5,730 nt of DNA from Prevotellaceae bacterium. Its GTDB lineage: Bacteria; Bacteroidota; Bacteroidia; Bacteroidales; UBA932. The DNA is taken from contig JAIRXY010000025.1 in assembly GCA_031268055.1 (NCBI GenBank), positions 1-5,730 on the forward strand, read 5' to 3'. Below are positions 1-5,730 of the stretch, piece after piece (position 1 is the first letter of the stretch; every line of letters begins with the position of its first letter). Both the position numbers and the translations under genes were made by a program. Below the pieces are notes generated by a model. That model worked only from the letters and a program-made list of their open reading frames with translations. It was not told the origin of the DNA and did not search any database.

Positions 1-1380
1 CATCGCCAAAAGACACCACGCGTTTGAGTATTGGTTGTCCAGCTCTAAGGCGTGTATCGTGCAGCGGTAGGCCTCTTCTACCATGCCTACGGTATCAAAT
101 AGCATTGAGATTCTAAAGTACAGCTGCGGATGGTCGGGGTTGTTGTCAATAGCGGCAAGGTAAATTCGGTACGCCACGTCCAGCTCGTCTCGGCTTTCGT
201 ACATCAGCCCTATGTCGCACACCATAGCCACGTTATGCTCGTCGCACTTTAGCATTTCCTCGTACATCTCCAGCTCCTTTTCGGGCAACCCCATAGCCAA
301 GTAAATAGAGGCTTTTACCTCGTATATGTCTGTGTTCAGGTCTTCGTAGAGGAGGGCGGTGGTATCGCACGCTTCGAGCGCCTCCTCGTACAGCTCCATG
401 TGGCAGCACATGCGGGCAAGGCTTAGCCACAGGTGAGGATTGCTGGGGCTTTTCTTCACCATTTTTTTGCAGCAGCGCACGGCGCTATCGTAATCCTGCG
501 TTGCCTCGTAGTGCTCTACCAGCATGTCGTACAAGTCAGCGTCGTAGGGGCACAAGTCTACTCCTTTGAGGAGCAACGCTTCGGCTTCCTTTGTCATTCC
601 TGCTTCGCTCAGCAGCTCTGCCTTTCCGCAGTATGCCTGCGGTATTTTTTCATCCAGCAGCAGGGCGTAATCGTAGGCTTTCATGGCCTCGTCAACATCC
701 TCCAGCACATCGGCCAAGTCGCACCATAGCGCGGGGTCAAACGGGTCTTGCTCAATGCCCTTTTTGTAGTAAGCCACCGCCATGTCGATGTTGTCCAGCT
801 CGACGTAGGCGGCTGCCATGCACCCCAGCAGCAGGGAAGATAGCTGTATTTTGTCTTCGAAGCTCTGCAAGTTGTGTACTACCTCCTCGTACTTTTCCTG
901 CATCAGCAAGGCGTTGGTGATTACGACAAGCACACCCTCCAAATCAAAGTTGTACTCAGACTCCTTATCCAGCATCTCCTGCTGCAGCTGTAGCGCCTCC
1001 TGAGTTTTTCCTAACGAAATCAGCGCGTATGCTTTGGCTATTTTTAGCTTGAATAGGTCAAGCTCGTCGTGGTTGTGCTCCGACTGCTCGAGCTGTAGAA
1101 TAATGTTCAGCGCCTTGCGGGGTTTGTTGTCGAAGGCAAGAATGGAGGCTTTGAAGAGCTGTATGGACGGCGAGAGCGGGTGCAGCCTTTCCGCCATACC
1201 TATAGCCTGCATTGCTTTTCCCAGCTCGAAGCGGCTGCCATAGTAGTCAATAATGTCTTCACACTCGGACATGTCGAAGTAGCCGGTGCGACCTTGCGCC
1301 AGCATCTCCTCGTAGCGACCAATCAACGATTCTTCCTCGCTATCCAGAAATTCTTCCTCGAAATCTTCTTCGTTGTTCAC
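1..1380 (-). CDS. TPR-repeat protein, C-terminus beyond window
   Basis: An open frame of 460 codons begins at GTG (1378-1380) and is still open at base 1, so the C-terminus is missing. The N-terminus is very acidic (about residues 4-17), followed by RYEEMLAQG and YFDMSECEDIIDYY (34-47). I recall similar N-termini in Bacteroidetes TPR proteins. From about residue 184 to the edge there are tetratricopeptide repeats of about 34 residues with the usual small, aromatic and Pro positions, near 184-216, 217-248, 249-282, 283-316, 317-350, 352-384, 386-418 and 419-452; a ninth begins at the edge. Weaker helical repeats fill 50-180. There is no signal peptide or membrane segment, so it is probably cytoplasmic. 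TPRs are protein-binding scaffolds; the partner and role are unknown. GTG was chosen because the dapA stop codon lies immediately upstream in the same frame, and the next ATG (codon 26) would cut off the acidic N-terminus and the RYEEM motif. No Shine-Dalgarno is seen. It is the last visible gene of the ligA-dapA cluster, with no gap after dapA. Confidence 0.9.
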   Translation of the reverse strand, partial: MNNEEDFEEEFLDSEEESLIGRYEEMLAQGRTGYFDMSECEDIIDYYGSRFELGKAMQAIGMAERLHPLSPSIQLFKASILAFDNKPRKALNIILQLEQSEHNHDELDLFKLKIAKAYALISLGKTQEALQLQQEMLDKESEYNFDLEGVLVVITNALLMQEKYEEVVHNLQSFEDKIQLSSLLLGCMAAAYVELDNIDMAVAYYKKGIEQDPFDPALWCDLADVLEDVDEAMKAYDYALLLDEKIPQAYCGKAELLSEAGMTKEAEALLLKGVDLCPYDADLYDMLVEHYEATQDYDSAVRCCKKMVKKSPSNPHLWLSLARMCCHMELYEEALEACDTTALLYEDLNTDIYEVKASIYLAMGLPEKELEMYEEMLKCDEHNVAMVCDIGLMYESRDELDVAYRIYLAAIDNNPDHPQLYFRISMLFDTVGMVEEAYRCTIHALELDNQYSNAWCLLAM

Positions 1381-2289
1381 TTAGTTCAGATTTTCATTTT
1401 TTAAATCATCGAGCTGCTTAATCAGCGCTGCTATGGAGCTTACAAGCCCCTCTGTTGCCGATACCAGCGGCAGGCGGAGCACGTTTCCGATGATACCCTG
1501 TACTGACAGGGCGGCCTTTACGCCTACCGGATTTCCCTCGGCAAACAGCGCGTCCACCAGCGGCGTCATGGCGAGGTGAATTTTTGCGGCTTCGCTGTAC
1601 TTTTGTGCGCCTGCCAGCTTCACCATGTCAACAACCTGCTTGGGAAAAGCGTTTGCCGCAACCGAAATCACGCCGTGCGCTCCCACGGCCATGAGCGGGA
1701 GCGTGAGCGCGTCGTCACCCGATAGCGCTACAAAATCCTCCGGCTTGTCCCGCAAGATGTGGCTTATCTGCGACAGGTTGCCTGACGCTTCCTTGATTCC
1801 CATTATATTTTTCACCTCTCTTGCCAGCCGCAGGGTTGTTTCGGCGGAGAGGTTTACCCCTGTGCGCGCCGGCACGTTGTAGAGCAGCAGCGGCACGGGC
1901 GAGGCCGCCGCAATTGCCTTGAAGTGCTCGTATAGCCCCTGCTGCGACGGCTTGTTGTAGTACGGCGTAACCGAAAGCAGGGCGTCAATTCCGTTGAAAT
2001 CCGTTTGTTGGATTCTCTCCAAAACGTTAGCCGTGTTGTTGCCTCCTATGCCAAGCGCTATGGGCAACTTTTTTGTGTTGCTCGACTTGATGCAGGAGAG
2101 CACCTCCTTCTTTTCGCCGGTGGACAAGGTTGGGGTTTCGGCGGTGGTGCCGAGGGCTACCAAGAAGTTCACGCCGTTGTCTGCCACAAAATTTACCAAC
2201 TTGGTAAGCGCCGCATAGTCCACCCGCCGCCCTTTTGCGTCGAATGGGGTCACCAAAGCTACGCCCGTACCTGTTATTTTGCTTGCCAT
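1381..2289 (-). CDS. dapA: 4-hydroxy-tetrahydrodipicolinate synthase (DapA)
   Basis: This 302-residue protein condenses pyruvate with aspartate semialdehyde in the cytoplasm, the first committed step of the diaminopimelate/lysine pathway that supplies peptidoglycan and protein synthesis. It has the full-length (beta/alpha)8 fold of the family (E. coli about 292). Visible signatures are GTTAE (47-51, T48 and T49 matching E. coli T44/T45), VTPYYNKPSQ (108-117, Y111), YNVPARTG (137-144, catalytic Y137 and substrate-binding R142), the Schiff-base lysine K166 in GIKEASGN, SGDD (190-193) and GVISVAAN (206-213). All catalytic residues are present. At the allosteric lysine site, positions matching E. 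coli H53, H56 and E84 are T57, K60 and N88, which suggests weak or no lysine feedback. The ATG start lies 13 bp after the upstream gene's stop in an A/T-only spacer without Shine-Dalgarno, as is common in Bacteroidetes. Related aldolases such as N-acetylneuraminate lyase share the fold, but the GTTAE and YNVPxRTG motifs favour DapA. Confidence 0.97.
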   Translation of the reverse strand: MASKITGTGVALVTPFDAKGRRVDYAALTKLVNFVADNGVNFLVALGTTAETPTLSTGEKKEVLSCIKSSNTKKLPIALGIGGNNTANVLERIQQTDFNGIDALLSVTPYYNKPSQQGLYEHFKAIAAASPVPLLLYNVPARTGVNLSAETTLRLAREVKNIMGIKEASGNLSQISHILRDKPEDFVALSGDDALTLPLMAVGAHGVISVAANAFPKQVVDMVKLAGAQKYSEAAKIHLAMTPLVDALFAEGNPVGVKAALSVQGIIGNVLRLPLVSATEGLVSSIAALIKQLDDLKNENLN

Positions 2290-2302
2290 AAATATTATTA
2301 TT

Positions 2303-4883
<2,581 letters not shown>

Positions 4884-4888
4884 TTATG

Positions 4889-4895
4889 CTCCTCT
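4889..4895 (-). promoter_or_regulatory. Ribosome binding site of ligA
   Basis: On the minus strand AGAGGAG lies five bases before the ligA ATG, a good Shine-Dalgarno match with near-ideal spacing. The other three genes of the cluster have none, so it stands out in a likely Bacteroidetes genome and supports the chosen ligA start. Confidence 0.6.
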
Positions 4896-4906
4896 AAATT
4901 CTTGCT

Positions 4907-4936
4907 CAAAGGTAGGAATTTTTTATTGAATAGCAG
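4907..4936 (-). promoter_or_regulatory. Bacteroidetes-type promoter for the ligA operon
   Basis: The minus strand reads TACCTTTG at 4907-4914, an exact match to the Bacteroidetes -7 consensus TAnnTTTG. Exactly 19 bases upstream is CTG (4934-4936, within TTTCTG), matching the -33 TTG at two of three bases, with an AT-rich spacer. The start of transcription would fall near 4900, giving a leader of roughly 15-20 bases that contains the AGAGGAG ribosome site. It is the only plausible promoter found ahead of the four-gene run. Seen: the boxes and spacing; inferred: activity. Confidence 0.6.
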
Positions 4937-4960
4937 AAAGCGGGGAAAGCGGCGGTTTTA

Positions 4961-4977
4961 AATTTTGAATTTTGAAT
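4961..4977. repeat. Short tandem repeat of AATTTTG
   Basis: The 7-base unit AATTTTG occurs twice, followed by AAT. Just before it, 4938-4955 holds an imperfect double AAAGCGG-type unit. Such short tandem words are common in Bacteroidetes intergenic DNA from my recollection. No function is evident; it lies upstream of the ligA promoter. Confidence 0.6.
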
Positions 4978-5044
4978 CCTCACTTTAACCCGTAACCCCG
5001 TGCTGCGTTTCGCTGCGCTTCACTTGCACGGGGTTATCCATGTT

Positions 5045-5061
5045 GAGCTACTACGTAGCTC
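5045..5061. repeat. Inner hairpin 1 of the palindromic element
   Basis: GAGCTAC (5045-5051) and GTAGCTC (5055-5061) are perfect inverted repeats with a three-base loop TAC. It is the first of three hairpins inside the long stem. Confidence 0.75.
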
Positions 5062-5072
5062 CAAATCCATGC

Positions 5073-5092
5073 CAAAGCCTTTTGGGGCTTTG
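5073..5092. repeat. Inner hairpin 2 of the palindromic element
   Basis: CAAAGCC (5073-5079) pairs perfectly with GGCTTTG (5086-5092) across a six-base loop. An alternative pairing, GGGGC (5084-5088) with GCCCC (5095-5099), would compete with it, so this part could switch between two folds. Confidence 0.7.
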
Positions 5093-5113
5093 TCGCCCCT
5101 GTGTTGCTGCGGA

Positions 5114-5130
5114 AAAGTCCGTAGGACTTT
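5114..5130. repeat. Inner hairpin 3 of the palindromic element
   Basis: AAAGTCC (5114-5120) and GGACTTT (5124-5130) form a perfect 7-bp stem with loop GTA, the same size and loop length as hairpin 1. It sits just before the right arm of the long stem. Confidence 0.75.
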
Positions 5131-5152
5131 AATGTGGATAACCCCGTGCAAG

Positions 5153-5204
5153 CGCAGCGCAGCGCGGGGTAACGCAGCGCAGCGCGGGGCAGCGCGGGGC
5201 AGCC
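5153..5204. repeat. Tandem GC-rich repeats at the right arm
   Basis: The 17-base unit CGCAGCGCAGCGCGGGG occurs at 5153-5169 and again at 5173-5189, separated by TAA plus overlap of the unit edge. A shortened CAGCGCGGGG follows at 5190-5199, then CAGCC. The first unit is part of the long stem's right arm; the others lie outside and have no partner on the left, so they look like local duplication of the arm. Confidence 0.75.
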
Positions 5205-5283
5205 GACCGACTAAAAAACCATAAAAAGATGGCTACTATTGTTCAATTTTTAGATAATTAAATCTTCAGTTTTTACTCTATAC

Positions 5284-5303
5284 ATTTTTATTCACATAAA
5301 AAT
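5284..5303. repeat. AT-rich palindrome, copy 1
   Basis: ATTTTTAT (5284-5291) pairs with ATAAAAAT (5296-5303) around loop TCAC. With the copy at 5315-5335 it shares the 14-base direct repeat TACATTTTTATTCA (5281-5294 and 5312-5325), 31 bases apart. It could be a protein-binding site or a weak hairpin; there is no GC stem, so it is not a typical terminator. Confidence 0.6.
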
Positions 5304-5314
5304 TTAAAGTTTAC

Positions 5315-5335
5315 ATTTTTATTCATGATAAAAAT
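5315..5335. repeat. AT-rich palindrome, copy 2
   Basis: ATTTTTAT (5315-5322) and ATAAAAAT (5328-5335) flank loop TCATG. Same stem as copy 1, three helical turns (31 bp) further right, which would put both sites on the same face of the DNA. Confidence 0.6.
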
Positions 5336-5561
5336 AGAGCTTGCAAACCAACAGGCCAAAGAGCGGGTATTTGCCTCAAATCTTGATTTTTATAGGATGT
5401 ACGGGGATAGTAAAATTCTAATCCTGCAAATCTTTTTAATCTTGCTGGCGCGGCAAAAACAATATATCTACAACAAATTGATAAACAGAGCCTAAAGCTA
5501 AAAAAATTGGGTTTTAATATTTTTTACTCCCCAAAAAATGAGAAAAATAAAAAAATTGATT

Positions 5562-5569
5562 TATATTTG
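5562..5569 (+). promoter_or_regulatory. Candidate promoter -7 box facing right
   Basis: TATATTTG matches the Bacteroidetes -7 consensus TAnnTTTG and is followed by CAGCC, a common context in this phylum. The upstream 60 bases are A-rich. The -33 region is weak: only ATG at 5538-5540 (21-base spacing) resembles TTG. It would drive a plus-strand gene beginning near or beyond the right edge, divergent from ligA. Confidence 0.4.
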
Positions 5570-5671
5570 CAGCCGTAGATTCTCAAAAATTATTGCATGC
5601 TTCAAAAAACAAACAGCAAATAGTTTAATTTTCATGATACAAGCGCGCACGTATACTATGCATCTTTCTCC

Positions 5672-5702
5672 GCTACATGCAGGTTGTAACTTTGCATGTG
5701 GC
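5672..5702. repeat. Inverted repeat over the second promoter box
   Basis: 5672-5681 pairs with 5693-5702 over ten positions with one G-U (GC-T-ACATGCA against TGCATGT-GGC), with an 11-base loop. The half-sites contain ATGCA/TGCAT, a word also found at 5594-5598, 5658-5663 and 5709-5713. It looks like a regulator-binding dyad or an RNA hairpin; neither is proven. Confidence 0.5.
5687..5694 (+). promoter_or_regulatory. Second candidate promoter -7 box facing right
   Basis: TAACTTTG, followed by CA, also matches TAnnTTTG. Nineteen bases upstream is TTT (5665-5667) in place of TTG, so the -33 box is imperfect. The box lies inside a 10-bp inverted repeat (5672-5702), which could be an operator. 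Which of the two boxes is used, or whether either is, cannot be told. Confidence 0.35.
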
Positions 5703-5713
5703 TACGCGTGCAT

Positions 5714-5730
5714 CACACACACACACACAC
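5714..5730. repeat. CA dinucleotide run, cut by window edge
   Basis: At least eight CA units run to the last base, so the true length is unknown. Simple dinucleotide runs of this kind are uncommon in bacteria. It may be a slippage-prone tract affecting a neighbouring gene, or an assembly end artefact. Confidence 0.8.

Larger units (their letters stand above)
4991..5174. repeat. Large palindromic element with nested hairpins
   Basis: The core is a perfect 18-bp inverted repeat: CTTGCACGGGGTTATCCA at 5023-5040 pairs with 5135-5152. The arms extend outward with small insertions on the left: 5011-5017 pairs with 5153-5159, 4995-5005 with 5160-5170 (one mismatch or G-U), and 4991-4994 with 5171-5174 (one mismatch). 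Inside are three small perfect hairpins at 5045-5061, 5073-5092 and 5114-5130. The GC-rich arms contrast with the AT-rich sequence to the right. No transposase or coding frame lies within it. From memory it resembles palindromic intergenic repeats dispersed in Bacteroidetes genomes (REP- or MITE-like), but only one copy is in this window. It could also be a structured RNA or a cruciform-forming site; its family is not established here. Confidence 0.75.
5205..5730. other. AT-rich non-coding region, no convincing gene
   Basis: About 525 bases without a gene I can support on either strand. It holds the two AT-rich palindromes, a doubtful 56-codon plus-strand frame (5325-5495), runs of A around 5501-5560, two candidate plus-strand promoters, a TGCAT-rich dyad and a terminal (CA)n run. 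The phrase TAATCCTGC...TAATCTTGC (about 5419-5447) resembles degenerate intergenic repeats I recall from Bacteroidetes. Minus-strand frames here are at most about 24 codons from an ATG. The base composition changes sharply from the GC-rich palindrome to the left. Confidence 0.6.

Noticed and set aside
433..1243. Plus-strand frames opposite the TPR gene
   Set aside because: The minus strand has an unbroken 460-codon frame with clear TPR periodicity, which explains them as shadows.
5153..5204. CRISPR array
   Set aside because: Units are contiguous or nearly so, without regular unique spacers, and no cas gene is present.
4991..5205. Intrinsic terminator or rRNA/tRNA gene
   Set aside because: The stem is not followed by a T run on either strand, no convergent gene ends there, and no cloverleaf or conserved rRNA sequence is visible.
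5000..5224. Plus-strand open frame of 74 codons across the palindromic element
   Set aside because: It is made almost wholly of inverted and tandem repeats, with a low-complexity basic end; it is a by-product of the repeat's composition.
5507..5534. TTGGG...CCCAA hairpin
   Set aside because: Only a 5-bp stem with an 18-base loop in A/T-rich sequence; expected by chance.
5634..5730. Plus-strand frame with a CNFACGYAC stretch, briefly resembling a radical-SAM cysteine motif
   Set aside because: Cysteine spacing is CX3CX3C, not the CX3CX2C of radical SAM enzymes. The frame overlaps promoter-like and repeat sequence and continues into (CA)n, giving Thr-His repeats.

Overview
The window most likely comes from a Bacteroidetes (Bacteroidota) chromosome, probably Bacteroidales-like. 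Three things point that way. Most genes start without a Shine-Dalgarno sequence. The intergenic DNA carries TAnnTTTG-type -7 promoter boxes. One gene product resembles a Bacteroidetes-specific family of unknown function (DUF6913, named from memory). Genus and species cannot be set from the sequence.

Positions 1-4883 hold four genes, all on the minus strand and tightly packed, so transcription runs right to left: ligA (NAD-dependent DNA ligase), a DUF6913-like protein, dapA (4-hydroxy-tetrahydrodipicolinate synthase), and a large TPR-repeat protein that runs off the left edge. The junctions are an 8-bp overlap, a 13-bp gap and a 0-bp gap, with no terminator between genes, so a single transcript is likely. 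It would start at a promoter just upstream of ligA (-7 box TACCTTTG). ligA serves DNA replication and repair. dapA makes the committed step to lysine and diaminopimelate for protein and cell wall. The other two proteins have no known function. ligA, the DUF6913-like gene and dapA are complete with their signature residues present; the TPR gene is intact as far as visible.

Positions 4884-5730 (about 850 bases) hold no convincing gene. From left to right they contain the ligA promoter; a short AATTTTG tandem repeat; a striking GC-rich palindromic element at 4991-5174, in which a long imperfect stem encloses three small perfect hairpins; a tandem extension of its right arm to about 5205; and an AT-rich stretch with two near-identical palindromes. 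The right end has two candidate plus-strand promoters, a cluster of TGCAT/ATGCA words with a 10-bp dyad, and a (CA)n microsatellite running to the last base. These right-end signals suggest a divergent plus-strand gene starting near or beyond the edge.

No clear new enzymatic or defence system is visible. The most notable points are the nested-hairpin element, the dapA stop abutting an in-frame GTG start, the probable lysine-insensitive DapA residue, and the repeat-rich possible regulatory region at the right edge.
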